A stretch of 64,000 bases of DNA from CAHJXG01 sp965277495 (GTDB lineage Bacteria > Pseudomonadota > Alphaproteobacteria > Acetobacterales > Acetobacteraceae), in assembly GCA_965277495.1 (NCBI GenBank), contig OZ255824.1:806001-870000 (forward strand), read 5' to 3'. The notes beneath the pieces are model-generated. The model did no database searches, was not told the DNA's origin, and saw nothing but the letters and a program-made list of their open reading frames with translations. Of the stretch, positions 9,050 to 17,627 are shown one piece after another. The position numbers and the translations under genes were made by a program. Numbering within the stretch: the stretch's first letter is position 1; the number at the start of each line of letters is the position of its first letter.

Positions 9050-10048
9050 ATGGACGCCGTCGCCCTTTCGCCCGCTTCCCAGATACCCGCCTCCCACATC
9101 GGGGCCGCACGCGCCGTGCTCGCCGCCGAGGCAGCGGGGCTGAAAGCGCTGTCGGCCTCGCTCGACGCGAACTTCGACGCTGCGGTCGATCGCCTCGCCG
9201 CCTGCACCGGGCGCGTCGTCGTGTCGGGCATGGGGAAGTCCGGCCATGTCGCCCGCAAGATCGCCTCGACACTCGCCTCCACCGGCACTCCCGCCCTGTT
9301 TGTCCATCCCGCCGAGGCGTCGCATGGCGACCTCGGCATGATCGTCGCCGACGATGCCGTGCTCGCCTTGTCCAACAGCGGTGAAACCGCCGAGCTGGCC
9401 GACCTTGTCGCCCACGCCAGGCGGTTCGGCCTGCCGCTCGTGGCCATCACTGGCAAGGCCGCCTCCGCATTGGCGCGCGCCGCCGACATCCTGTTGCTGC
9501 TGCCGGCGGCGGCCGAAGCATGCCCCATGGGCCTCGCGCCCACTACCAGCACCACCATGCAACTGGCGCTCGGCGACGCGCTGGCGGTGGCGTTGCTGAC
9601 CCGGCGCGGCTTCACGGCCTCGGATTTCTCCGCCAACCACCCCGGCGGGCGGCTCGGCGCGCAGCTCCGCCGGGTGGCGGACCTCATGCACAGGGGCGAG
9701 GCGATCCCACTGGCCGATGCGGCGCTGCCGATGGATCGCGCACTGATCCTGATGACCAGCAAGGGTTTCGGCTGCCTCGGCGCGCTCGATGCCGATGGGC
9801 GGCTGCAGGGCGTGCTGACCGACGGCGACCTGCGCCGGGCCATGGGGCCGGACCTGCTGAGCCGTAAAGTGCAGGACGTAATGAGCCCAAGCCCCCGCAC
9901 CATCGGCCCCGACGCCCTCGCCGCCGACGCCTTGCGCGCCATGAACGCAGGCCCGCGCCCGGTGACCAGCCTGTTCGTGCTGGATGCCAATCGCCGCCCC
10001 ATGGGCATCCTGCATATCCACGACCTGCTGCGCGCGGGCGTGGCCTGA
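9050..10048 (+). CDS. kdsD: Arabinose-5-phosphate isomerase (KdsD/KpsF family)
   Basis: KdsD converts ribulose-5-phosphate to arabinose-5-phosphate, the first committed step to Kdo for lipopolysaccharide. The 332-residue protein has an SIS domain (about residues 40-180) with VVSGMGKSGHVARKIASTL, the SHGDLGMI histidine segment and ALSNSGETAEL. Two CBS domains follow, from about 205 to the end, including MTSKGFGCLGALDADGRLQG and GILHIHDLLRAG. The ribosome site before the ATG is weak. The stop overlaps the lptC start by 1 bp (TGATG). Its linkage to the Lpt genes supports a role in LPS rather than capsule. Confidence 0.94.
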   Translation: MDAVALSPASQIPASHIGAARAVLAAEAAGLKALSASLDANFDAAVDRLAACTGRVVVSGMGKSGHVARKIASTLASTGTPALFVHPAEASHGDLGMIVADDAVLALSNSGETAELADLVAHARRFGLPLVAITGKAASALARAADILLLLPAAAEACPMGLAPTTSTTMQLALGDALAVALLTRRGFTASDFSANHPGGRLGAQLRRVADLMHRGEAIPLADAALPMDRALILMTSKGFGCLGALDADGRLQGVLTDGDLRRAMGPDLLSRKVQDVMSPSPRTIGPDALAADALRAMNAGPRPVTSLFVLDANRRPMGILHIHDLLRAGVA

Positions 10049-10778
10049 TGGCAGCCGCTCCTTCCCCCCAAAGTTCAGCGCCGCAAAGCTCGCCGCCGCG
10101 CGCCCCGTCCGCACTCGAGCCGCCGACGCGGCTGGTGCGGATGGACCGTCTCTCCGCCGCTGGAGCCGCCCGTGTCCGGCAGGCGCCAACGGCATCCCGC
10201 ATCGCCCGCCGCCGGGCCATGCTGACGCTGACGAAATGGCTGCTGCCGCTGGGCGCATTGCTGCTGCTGGCGTCGGTCGCGCTGTGGCCCGAGATCACGC
10301 GCGTCAAGGACCAGGGCCGCATCGCGTTCCGCCGCGCCTTCAGCGTCGAACCCGACAGCGGGCGCATGAAGCAGCCGCGCTACCGTGGCGTCGACGAGCG
10401 TGGCCGTCCCTACACCATCACGGCCGACTCAGCGCTGCAGTCCGGGCCGCTGCGGATCGACCTCGTGCAGCCGAAGGGCGACTTGGTGCCCGAAAACGGC
10501 GGCTGGGTCATGGTGGAAGCGCGCGAGGGCGTGTTCATTCAGCACGCCGGACAGCTCGATCTGTCGCACGACGTGGTGCTGTATCGCGACGACGGCACCG
10601 TCATGCGCACGCAATCGGCGGCGGTGGACGTAAAGCAGGGCGCCGCCGCAAGCGAAGACATGACCCATGCCGAGGGGCCGTTCGGAGTGCTGGACGCGCA
10701 GGGCTTCACCCTCACCGACAAGGGTGCCGCCATCCAGTTCCACGGACCGGCCCGGCTGATCCTGAACGAGCGCAAATG
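10048..10778 (+). CDS. lptC: LPS transport periplasmic bridge protein LptC
   Basis: LptC is a bitopic inner-membrane protein that forms part of the periplasmic bridge carrying lipopolysaccharide from LptBFG to LptA. The 243-residue protein has a proline/serine-rich cytoplasmic start, one membrane helix around residues 68-87 (LTKWLLPLGALLLLASVALW) and a periplasmic beta-jellyroll with YTITADSALQ. This N-terminal extension is longer than in enteric LptC but usual for alphaproteobacteria. It starts 1 bp inside kdsD. Its TGA (10777-10779) overlaps the first ATG of lptA, so the whole block looks translationally coupled. Identification rests on position and topology as much as sequence. Confidence 0.88.
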
Positions 10779-11738
10779 ATGCGTGCATTGCTGTTATGGA
10801 TGGTGCTGCTGGCGCCGGGATTCGCGTATGCGCAGGCGCTCGACCTGTCCAAAGGCGGCCCCATTGAGGTGACCGCCAGCGACGGCATGGAGTGGCGCCA
10901 AAACGAGCAGGTCGTCATCGCCCGTGGCAATGCGCGCGCCGTGCGCGGCGACGTGACCGTCACGGCCAACACGCTGATCGCCCATTATCGCCGGAAGGCC
11001 GGCGCGGCTGCTACACCGGCAAGCGCCGCGGCCCCCAGCTCCGCCCCAGTCGCGGCCGACACGGGAAACAACGAAATCTACCGCCTGGAGGCCGAGGGCA
11101 ACGTCCACATCTTCACCGCGTCCGATTTGGCCGTGGGCGACAAGGCTATCTATGACATCGATCAGGCCGTGTTGCTGATGACTGGCGGCAACATGAAGCT
11201 GACGACGCCGCAGCAGGTGCTCACGGCGCGGGACACCATGGAATACTGGTCGCAGAAGCACATGGCGGTGGGCCGCGGCCTCGCCACCGTGACGACCATC
11301 GACGGACGCCGGCTGGCCGGGGACACGCTCGTGGGTTACACGACCCCGCCAGACGCGCCCGGCACGTCCCCCGGCACCGCGCCCGCCGCAGCCCCGGCGC
11401 CCCGGCCCGGCGCCGACCCGCTGCTTTCGTCCGGCAAGCTGCAGCGGGTCGAGGCGTTCGGCAACGTCGAAGTTCGCACCGCGGCCGAGACCATCCGAGG
11501 CGACCGCGGCGTCTATGTCGCCGACACCGGCATCGCCCGGTTGGCAGGCGACGTGCGCATCACTCGCGGCCAGAGCCAGTTGAACGGCGACGAGGCCATC
11601 ATCAACATGCGCACCGGCATCTCGACCCTGTCCCGCGACCCCGGCAAGCGCGTGCAGGGCCTTGTGGTGCCGAACGACGCCACGGCCAGCGTCCCCGGCG
11701 CCGTCGGCAAGCCGCCGGGCAAGAACGGGATACGATGA
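10776..11738 (+). CDS. lptA: LPS transport periplasmic protein LptA
   Basis: LptA is the periplasmic beta-taco that extends the LPS bridge toward LptD at the outer membrane. The 320-residue precursor starts with a signal peptide (MMRALLLWMVLLAPGFAYAQ). The OstA-like repeats EWRQNEQVVIARGNARAVRG, VTVTANTLIAHYR and GKLQRVEAFGNVEVRT follow. It is longer than enteric LptA because of two Ala/Pro-rich linkers, near residues 80-95 and 190-212. Two adjacent ATGs (10776 and 10779) could each start it; the first overlaps the lptC stop. Its last bases form an ATGA overlap with lptB. Confidence 0.92.
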   Translation: MMRALLLWMVLLAPGFAYAQALDLSKGGPIEVTASDGMEWRQNEQVVIARGNARAVRGDVTVTANTLIAHYRRKAGAAATPASAAAPSSAPVAADTGNNEIYRLEAEGNVHIFTASDLAVGDKAIYDIDQAVLLMTGGNMKLTTPQQVLTARDTMEYWSQKHMAVGRGLATVTTIDGRRLAGDTLVGYTTPPDAPGTSPGTAPAAAPAPRPGADPLLSSGKLQRVEAFGNVEVRTAAETIRGDRGVYVADTGIARLAGDVRITRGQSQLNGDEAIINMRTGISTLSRDPGKRVQGLVVPNDATASVPGAVGKPPGKNGIR

Positions 11739-12487
11739 ACAAGCCGCACCGGGTCATACAGGGCGACGGCGGGCTGGTGGCGACGGGCGTCGGAAAGACC
11801 TACAAAAAGCGCCCGGTTGTCCGCAACGTGACCATCCGCGTGCACCGTGGCGAGGCCGTCGGCCTGCTGGGACCGAATGGCGCCGGCAAGACGACCACGT
11901 TCTACATGATCACCGGCCTGGTTCGCCCGGACACCGGGATCATCAGCCTCGACGGCCAGGACATCACGGGCCTGCCGATGTATCGCCGCGCACGGCTCGG
12001 CATCGGCTATTTGCCGCAGGAAGCCAGCGTGTTCCGCGGGTTGAATGTCGAGCGCAACATCATGGCGGCGCTCGAGGTGGTGGAGCGCGATCCGGACCGC
12101 CGCGACCTGATGCTGGACGAGTTGCTTGCCGAGTTCGGCATCGCGCATCTGCGCCGTACGCCGGCGCTGGCGCTGTCGGGCGGCGAGCGGCGCCGGGTCG
12201 AGATCGCCCGCGCGCTGGCGACGCAGCCGAACTATGTCCTGTTGGACGAGCCGCTGGCCGGCATCGATCCGATCGCGGTCGGCGAGATCCGCGACCTTGT
12301 GTCCCATTTGAAGGACCGCGGCATCGGCGTGCTGATCACCGACCACAATGTGCGCGAAACACTCGAGATCATCGACCGCGCGTACATCATGCACGATGGC
12401 GAGGTGCTGATGGAGGGCCGCCCGCACGAGGTCGTCGCCCATGAAGATGTGCGCCGGGTCTATCTTGGCGAAAGGTTTAGCCTGTAG
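11735..12487 (+). CDS. lptB: LPS export ABC transporter ATPase LptB
   Basis: LptB is the cytoplasmic ATPase that powers lipopolysaccharide extraction from the inner membrane together with LptF and LptG, which are not in this window. The 250-residue protein has Walker A GPNGAGKTTTFYM, the Q-loop region GIGYLPQEASVFRGLNVERN (the LptB-specific form), signature LSGGERRRVEIARAL, Walker B YVLLDEPLAGIDP and the H-loop ITDHNVRE. It starts 4 bp inside lptA. The order lptC-lptA-lptB-rpoN-hpf is characteristic of proteobacteria. Confidence 0.97.
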   Translation: MNKPHRVIQGDGGLVATGVGKTYKKRPVVRNVTIRVHRGEAVGLLGPNGAGKTTTFYMITGLVRPDTGIISLDGQDITGLPMYRRARLGIGYLPQEASVFRGLNVERNIMAALEVVERDPDRRDLMLDELLAEFGIAHLRRTPALALSGGERRRVEIARALATQPNYVLLDEPLAGIDPIAVGEIRDLVSHLKDRGIGVLITDHNVRETLEIIDRAYIMHDGEVLMEGRPHEVVAHEDVRRVYLGERFSL

Positions 12488-12496
12488 ATTACGCCG

Positions 12497-14008
12497 ATGG
12501 CGATGGGTCCTCGATTAGAGTTCCGGCAGACGCAATCACTGGTCATGACGCCGCAGTTGCGTCAGGCGATCAAGCTGCTGCAATTCACCAACCTTGAAGC
12601 CAGCGCCTTCGTCGAGGAGGAACTGCAGCGCAACCCCTTGCTGGAACGCGACGAGCGGACCGACGACCTGCCGGAACGTCCCGCCCCGGACCAAAGGCCC
12701 GAGGGCCTCAACGAACTCGACGCGGTGGCGCTGTTGCGGCGGGAAAAGCTGCCGGACCTGGTCGAGGCCGACCACAGCAACAACTATGACGCGGGCGGGC
12801 CGGCGGATGGGGCCAGCGCACAGCATAATGCGGGCGCCATGGACGGCGGCTACGCCAGCGCACTCCGCGGCAGCGGCCAGCGGGACGATATGGACGGCGC
12901 GGGCATCAACGACCTGGTCGAAGCGCCGCGCAGCCTGCGCGCACGCCTCGGCGAGCAATTGCGACTGGGCTTCCCCGACCCGGTGGACCGCATGATCGGC
13001 GCCCACCTGATCGCGCTGCTGGACCCGGCCGGCCGTGTGCCCGTCACCACCTGCGAGCTGGCACGGGCGATGGGCATGGACGCGGCGCGGGTGGAACGGG
13101 TGCGGTCGACCATGATGCGCTTCGACCCGGCCGGCCTGTTCGCCGAGAACCTGCGCGAATGCCTGGCGGCGCAACTCGCCGACCGCAACCGGCTCGACCC
13201 GGCCATGGAGGCGCTGCTCGACAACCTCGAGATGCTGGCCCGGCGCGACCTGCGCGGCTTGATGGCGGTCTGCGGCGTCGACTCCGAGGACCTGGCCGAC
13301 ATGATCACCGAACTGCGCGCTCTGGACCCGAAGCCCGGCGCCGGGTTCGACGGCGGGCCGCTGCAGCAGGTGATCCCGGACGTGCTGATGCGCCACGGCC
13401 CCGACGGCGCCTGGCTGCTGGAACTCAATCCCGACACCATGCCGCGCGTCCTGGTGAACGAGGCTTATCACGCCAAGGTCAATGCCCGGGGCGGACGCGA
13501 AGAACGAACCTTCTTGGGTGAGAGCCTGTCGAGCGCCAACTGGCTGGTGAAGTCGCTGCAGCAGCGGGCGAATACCATCCTGAAGGTCGCGGCCGAGGTG
13601 GTGCGGCAGCAGGATGCGTTCTTCCGCGGCGGCGTCGGGCACCTGCGTCCGCTGATCCTGCGCGACATCGCCGAGGCGGTGGAGATGCATGAGAGCACCG
13701 TGAGCCGGGTGACGGCCAACAAATACATCGCCACGCCACGCGGCGTGTTCGAGCTGAAATATTTCTTCACGACCGCAATCAATTCCGTTGCAGGCGGTGA
13801 AAGCCACAGCGCCGAGGCCGTGCGCCACCGTATCCGGGCGCTCGTGCAGGCAGAGCATCCGGAAGACGTGCTGTCCGACGATGCGATTGTTGCGGCTTTG
13901 CGACGAGAAGGCGTGGACATTGCCCGCCGGACCGTGGCCAAATATCGCGAGGCGCTGCGTATTCCAAGTTCAGTGCAGCGCAAACGCGAGAAGGCCATGC
14001 CGGCATAA
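12497..14008 (+). CDS. rpoN: RNA polymerase sigma-54 factor
   Basis: RpoN directs RNA polymerase to -24/-12 promoters and needs an AAA+ activator for open-complex formation. The 503-residue protein has the glutamine/leucine-rich region I (RQTQSLVMTPQLRQAIKLLQ), an acidic variable region II, the core-binding middle, a helix-turn-helix segment (AEAVEMHESTVSRVTANKYI) and the RpoN box ARRTVAKYREALRIPSS at the C-terminus. It begins 9 bp after lptB. A second ATG two codons in is possible. In alphaproteobacteria it often controls nitrogen use and flagellar genes; flagellar genes occur at 42-45 kb. Confidence 0.97.
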   Translation: MAMGPRLEFRQTQSLVMTPQLRQAIKLLQFTNLEASAFVEEELQRNPLLERDERTDDLPERPAPDQRPEGLNELDAVALLRREKLPDLVEADHSNNYDAGGPADGASAQHNAGAMDGGYASALRGSGQRDDMDGAGINDLVEAPRSLRARLGEQLRLGFPDPVDRMIGAHLIALLDPAGRVPVTTCELARAMGMDAARVERVRSTMMRFDPAGLFAENLRECLAAQLADRNRLDPAMEALLDNLEMLARRDLRGLMAVCGVDSEDLADMITELRALDPKPGAGFDGGPLQQVIPDVLMRHGPDGAWLLELNPDTMPRVLVNEAYHAKVNARGGREERTFLGESLSSANWLVKSLQQRANTILKVAAEVVRQQDAFFRGGVGHLRPLILRDIAEAVEMHESTVSRVTANKYIATPRGVFELKYFFTTAINSVAGGESHSAEAVRHRIRALVQAEHPEDVLSDDAIVAALRREGVDIARRTVAKYREALRIPSSVQRKREKAMPA

Positions 14009-14064
14009 CGCGGCATGTGACCAAGGCGGCCTAACCACAGCGGCAACAAAGCGGGGGCAAGCGG

Positions 14065-14655
14065 ATGCAGATCACAGTGTCGGGCAAGCAGGTGGACCTT
14101 TCGGACGCCCTGCGGGACCGCGTGTCGGAGCAATTGGACCTGATCGCCGGCAAGTATTTCGATGGCGCGCTGGAGGCCAACGTCACCTTCAGCCGCGCCC
14201 GCAGCTTTTTTACCTGCGATATCAATGTCCATGCCGGACGGGGCCTCACGCTTCGGGGCGAGGGGGAGGCCGCGGACGCGCATAGCGCCTTCGACGACGC
14301 GGCGGAGCATATCGCCAAGCGCCTCCGCCGTTATCGGCGCCGGGTGAACGAGCATGCGCGGGACCTGACGAACCGGGCGCGGCCAGAGGCGGGACGGCAG
14401 TATATATTGAGGCAGGACGACGACGGCCAGCCAAACGGCGTGGAACACCGCAGCGACACGCCGGCCTACGCCACCGTCATCGCCGAGAGCCCGGCCGAGA
14501 TCAACACGCTGTCCGTCGGCGAGGCGGTGATGCGGATGGACTTGGCCGACCAGCAAGTCCTGATGTTCCGCAACAGCGCGACGTCTGAGCTGAACGTTGT
14601 CTATCGCCGGCCCGACGGCAACATTGGCTGGATCGATCCGACCACGGCCCGGTAG
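14065..14655 (+). CDS. hpf: Ribosome hibernation promoting factor, long form
   Basis: HPF binds the 30S subunit at stationary phase, and the long form dimerises ribosomes to 100S through its C-terminal domain. The 196-residue protein has the N-terminal beta-alpha-beta domain (MQITVSGKQVDLSDALRDRV, about residues 1-100). A linker leads to the C-terminal dimerisation domain from about residue 140 (SVGEAVMRMDLADQQVLMFR), ending YRRPDGNIGWIDP. A GGGG-rich ribosome site lies just upstream of the ATG. The ptsN gene that often follows hpf is absent; a cyclic-di-GMP gene comes next. Confidence 0.95.
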   Translation: MQITVSGKQVDLSDALRDRVSEQLDLIAGKYFDGALEANVTFSRARSFFTCDINVHAGRGLTLRGEGEAADAHSAFDDAAEHIAKRLRRYRRRVNEHARDLTNRARPEAGRQYILRQDDDGQPNGVEHRSDTPAYATVIAESPAEINTLSVGEAVMRMDLADQQVLMFRNSATSELNVVYRRPDGNIGWIDPTTAR

Positions 14656-14696
14656 GCGCATGGGGTTGAAAGACTTTACTCTCTTTTAACCTGAAA

Positions 14697-16571
14697 GTGG
14701 TATGTTCGGCGGGTATCTTGAATTGGTGCCGCCCCGTGAGCAAGCCGCTGCCTAACCTTGGATTGCTGCGACCGCCCGTGGCGCCGCGCATCCGCGCCGG
14801 TGGTCCACAGGACGTCGCGCCGCGGCTGCCGATGTTGCGGCAGATCGAGGTGCGCGACCTGGCGCTCGATCGCATACGGCAGGGTCTGTGTGTCTTCGAC
14901 GCGCAGCAACGGTTGGTGCTGTTCAATCGACTGTATGCCGAGATGCATAAAATCGACCCGGCAAAGCTTTGGATCGGCATGAGCATGCGCGACATGCTGG
15001 ATCTGCGCTATGCCGCCGGCACGGGTCCAGATATGCCGTATGAAGACTATGCCGTTTGGCGCGACCGAATCGCCATAGCCGACAAGCTCGTCAACTCCGA
15101 GGTGACGCTGAGCAACGGCCGCGCGCACGCCATTCATTATGAGCCGATCGCTGGCGGTGGATTTGTCGTGACCTTCGAAGACATCACCGAGCGGCGTCGC
15201 GCCGAGGCACGTTTCAGACACATGGCGCACCACGACGCCCTGACAGGCCTGGCAAACCGGGCGCAGTTCACCGAACGATTGGAGAGCACTCTGGCCCGCC
15301 TGCGCGGGCAGAGCCGGCTGGAGGACTCTCGGCCCATTCTGGGGGCTGAGGACAAAATGGTAGCGGTGCTCTTCCTCGACCTGGACCATTTCAAGGATGT
15401 GAATGACACCTGGGGCCACGCTGCGGGCGACGCCCTTTTACAGTTGGTCGCCGGACGTATCAGCACGTGCTTGCGCGCCACGGACACACTGGCCCGATTC
15501 GGCGGCGACGAGTTTGCAGTGCTGTTGAGCGAGCAGGTTACGACGGCCGATCAGGTGGCAGAGGTTGCGCATCGTGTGATCCAGTCCGCATCGGCGCCCT
15601 ATATGCTGGATGGCCAGGAGGCGGTGGTCGGCGTCAGCGTCGGCATCACCCTTTGCGCCCGCGGCGACGAGGATGCTTTGCCGGCAACGCTGCTGAGCCA
15701 AGCCGATCTGGCGCTTTATCAAGCTAAAATGGAGAAGCGCGGCACCTATTGCTTCTTCCAGCCCAAGATGCATGTCGCGCTGTTGCGGAGGAAAGAACTC
15801 GAGCGTGATCTCCGCCGAGCGCTCGCGGACGGCAACTTGGAGGTGCATTACCAGCCGATAGTGGCAGCCGGAACCCAGCGCATTATTGGCGCCGAGGCGC
15901 TCGCGCGCTGGTGGCATCCGGAGTACGGCTTCATCCCGCCCTGCGAGTTTATCCCGCTGGCGGAGCATATTGGCCTCATCGGCGAACTCGGCGCTTGGGT
16001 GCTGCGCACCGCCTGCGCACGGGCCGTGTCCTGGAAGGGCCTCCGCGTTGCCGTCAATCTCTCGCCGGAACAAGTGCGCCGGCCTGGCCTGATCGATCTG
16101 GTGACGACGGTGCTGGCCGAGACCGGATTACCGGCATCCCTGTTGGAATTGGAGATCACCGAAGGAAGCTTGTTGCATGAGGCGGCGATAACGTCAGTTA
16201 CGCTAGAGCGGCTGCGTGCGCTGGGCGTGAGCATCGCTCTGGACGACTTCGGCACCGGGTTTTCGAGCCTGAGTTACTTGCGGCGGTATCCATTTACCAA
16301 GCTAAAGATCGACCGCAGTTTCATCAGCGCCATGGCAACCGATCCGGGCACCGCCGCGATCGTCCAAGCGGTAATCACCCTCGGGTCCAGCTTGGCGATG
16401 CGTGTCACCGCGGAGGGGGTCGAAACGGCAAAGCAAATCGACTTGTTGGCAGCAATCGGATGCGACGAGGCGCAGGGTTACCTATTTGGACGCCCTTGCC
16501 CCGGTGCCGGATTCGAGCGGATGGTGGCCCGCGAACGAAGTGCGGCGCGCCCTACACGCTCGGCAGCCTAA
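14697..16571 (+). CDS. PAS-GGDEF-EAL cyclic-di-GMP turnover protein
   Basis: A bifunctional-looking cyclic-di-GMP protein of up to 624 residues. A PAS-7-type sensor (about residues 58-170) starts DRIRQGLCVFDAQQRLVLFN. It is followed by a GGDEF domain (about 175-360) with an intact active site RFGGDEFAVLL and an RATD inhibitory I-site five residues before it. An EAL domain follows with GAEALARW, ITEGSLLHE, ALDDFGTGFSSLSYL, KLKIDRSF, AEGVET and CDEAQGYLFG, so the phosphodiesterase residues look complete. No membrane segment is evident. The start is uncertain: GTG at 14697, GTG at 14736 or ATG at 14833. Which activity dominates cannot be read from sequence. Its stop overlaps the convergent DUF1150 stop by 4 bp. 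Confidence 0.93.
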   Translation: MVCSAGILNWCRPVSKPLPNLGLLRPPVAPRIRAGGPQDVAPRLPMLRQIEVRDLALDRIRQGLCVFDAQQRLVLFNRLYAEMHKIDPAKLWIGMSMRDMLDLRYAAGTGPDMPYEDYAVWRDRIAIADKLVNSEVTLSNGRAHAIHYEPIAGGGFVVTFEDITERRRAEARFRHMAHHDALTGLANRAQFTERLESTLARLRGQSRLEDSRPILGAEDKMVAVLFLDLDHFKDVNDTWGHAAGDALLQLVAGRISTCLRATDTLARFGGDEFAVLLSEQVTTADQVAEVAHRVIQSASAPYMLDGQEAVVGVSVGITLCARGDEDALPATLLSQADLALYQAKMEKRGTYCFFQPKMHVALLRRKELERDLRRALADGNLEVHYQPIVAAGTQRIIGAEALARWWHPEYGFIPPCEFIPLAEHIGLIGELGAWVLRTACARAVSWKGLRVAVNLSPEQVRRPGLIDLVTTVLAETGLPASLLELEITEGSLLHEAAITSVTLERLRALGVSIALDDFGTGFSSLSYLRRYPFTKLKIDRSFISAMATDPGTAAIVQAVITLGSSLAMRVTAEGVETAKQIDLLAAIGCDEAQGYLFGRPCPGAGFERMVARERSAARPTRSAA

Positions 16572-16825
16572 TGCACCGAAGCCGCAACCATCTCGTGTTG
16601 CACGATGGCAGCCACAGCGAGATCAGAGTCCGCCGCCACAGCCATTGGTGAGCCGTCAGCCGCGAAAATTGCAAATGCCGTCTCGCCATCCATCCACACC
16701 GGCTTGACATAAGCGAGTTGCGACATGCCAAGCTGCATGAGCTGCGCCTGGGTTAAATTACGAAGGTCAATTGACTCCCGCGCCGAGATATCGTCGGCGT
16801 CCAGGTCGTTGGCAGTCATATTCAT
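16568..16825 (-). CDS. DUF1150 family protein, partner of Hsp20 gene
   Basis: An 85-residue protein of the DUF1150 family, small proteins found next to small heat-shock genes in alphaproteobacteria; the biochemical role is not established. The core is LGMSQLAYVKPV, then FAIFAADGSPMAVAADSDLA and a C-terminal QHEM...SVH. The ATG at 16825 is chosen because AGGAGG stands 7 nt upstream (16833-16838); a TTG two codons earlier has no such site. It lies 185 bp downstream of hsp20, in the same direction and probably co-expressed. It ends inside the stop region of the convergent GGDEF-EAL gene. Confidence 0.88.
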   Translation of the reverse strand: MNMTANDLDADDISARESIDLRNLTQAQLMQLGMSQLAYVKPVWMDGETAFAIFAADGSPMAVAADSDLAVAAIVQHEMVAASVH

Positions 16826-16832
16826 GGTCAAA

Positions 16833-16838
16833 CCTCCT
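16833..16838 (-). promoter_or_regulatory. Strong Shine-Dalgarno of the DUF1150 gene
   Basis: AGGAGG on the minus strand ends 7 nt before the ATG at 16825. It decides between this ATG and the TTG two codons upstream, and shows the gene can be translated independently of hsp20. Confidence 0.75.
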
Positions 16839-17010
16839 GGGCGCCGCGGCAGCCCGAATTGATCGTGAAAACTATTGCGAAGCGTCTAAGCGATATGTGA
16901 CCGCGGTCACGCATCGCGCCATCAAGGGAACGGCAATTATAAACAGAAAACTAACAACGTGATATCGTAACGTCTCATTATCTGATTTAGATGCAAAATG
17001 CAGCGTTAAA

Positions 17011-17472
17011 TCATCTCGTTTCCGACGTGGGGTCCATCACCTGACCGCGACCAGACGGCTCGGGCGCGCTGATTTCGATGGTTCGCACCCGGATTTCTGG
17101 TTGCGGACGCGCCAAATCGATATGCAGCAGCCCATTGTCGAGCCAAGCGCCCTTCACTTCGATGCCTTCAGCCAGCACGAAAGCACGCTGGAACTGCCGG
17201 GCGGCAATGCCGCGGTGCAGATAAACCCGGCCCTGTGCGTCGTCGGTCTGCCGTCCGCGGATGACGAGCTGATTGTCCTCCTGCGTGATTTGTAGGTCGC
17301 TCATGGTGAACCCAGCGACGGCCAGCGTAATCCGCAGCCCATTGGGCGCGGTCTGCTCGATATTATAGGGCGGATATCCGTCGCTGGGCGACTTCGCAGC
17401 CCGTTCAAGCATCTGTTCGAGATGATCGAAGCCAAGGAATAGCGGCGAGGTAAACATACGTGTGGACGACAC
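17011..17472 (-). CDS. Small heat-shock protein Hsp20 (alpha-crystallin family)
   Basis: An ATP-independent holdase that keeps heat-denatured proteins soluble as large oligomers in the cytoplasm. The 153-residue protein has the alphaproteobacterial N-terminus MFTSPLFLGFDHLEQMLERA, then the alpha-crystallin domain NGLRITLAVAGFTMSDLQIT. RGIAARQFQRAFVLAEGIEV and GLLHIDLARP follow near the end. The GTG at 17472 is preferred over the ATG at 17457. AAGGAGG (17481-17487) stands 8 nt before the GTG but 23 nt before the ATG. The leader can fold so that this site is paired, suggesting temperature control at translation. Divergent from def; followed by DUF1150. Confidence 0.93.
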   Translation of the reverse strand: MSSTRMFTSPLFLGFDHLEQMLERAAKSPSDGYPPYNIEQTAPNGLRITLAVAGFTMSDLQITQEDNQLVIRGRQTDDAQGRVYLHRGIAARQFQRAFVLAEGIEVKGAWLDNGLLHIDLARPQPEIRVRTIEISAPEPSGRGQVMDPTSETR

Positions 17473-17481
17473 AGAGGCCCC

Positions 17482-17499
17482 CTCCTTCGAGCGAAGCAG
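17482..17499 (-). promoter_or_regulatory. Candidate ROSE-like RNA thermometer masking the hsp20 ribosome site
   Basis: On the minus strand the leader reads CUGCUUC-GCUC-GAAGGAG immediately before the hsp20 GTG. The two 7-nt arms pair perfectly except for one G opposite G. The right arm is the Shine-Dalgarno sequence itself. ROSE thermometers of alphaproteobacterial small heat-shock genes use a UGCU segment against AGGA with a non-canonical G-G pair, which is the arrangement seen here. Pairing is visible in the sequence; the thermometer function is inferred. ROSE leaders usually have additional upstream hairpins, which I could not fold reliably. Confidence 0.5.
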
Positions 17500-17534
17500 C
17501 GCCCGGGACCCAGTGCGGCATCCCGGTTGCCCCG

Positions 17535-17563
17535 ATGTTGGCAGAGCCGGCGAGGGATGCAAG
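17535..17563 (-). promoter_or_regulatory. Possible heat-shock (sigma-32-like) promoter of hsp20
   Basis: On the minus strand CTTGCA (17558-17563) is followed after 16 nt by CCAACAT (17535-17541), resembling the alphaproteobacterial sigma-32 pattern CTTG...CCYTATNT with mismatches in the -10. Transcription from it would give a leader of about 55 nt, enough for the hairpin described for hsp20. The match is partial. Confidence 0.27.
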
Positions 17564-17627
17564 AGGCATGAAGCCGCACGCTGGAACGAAGATTGAACCC
17601 AACCGCCCGCCCCGCTACATCGCGTCC

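Noticed and set aside
12536..13858. 440-codon minus-strand frame opposite rpoN
   Set aside because: rpoN is unmistakable on the other strand; the frame has His/Gln/Arg-rich shadow composition.
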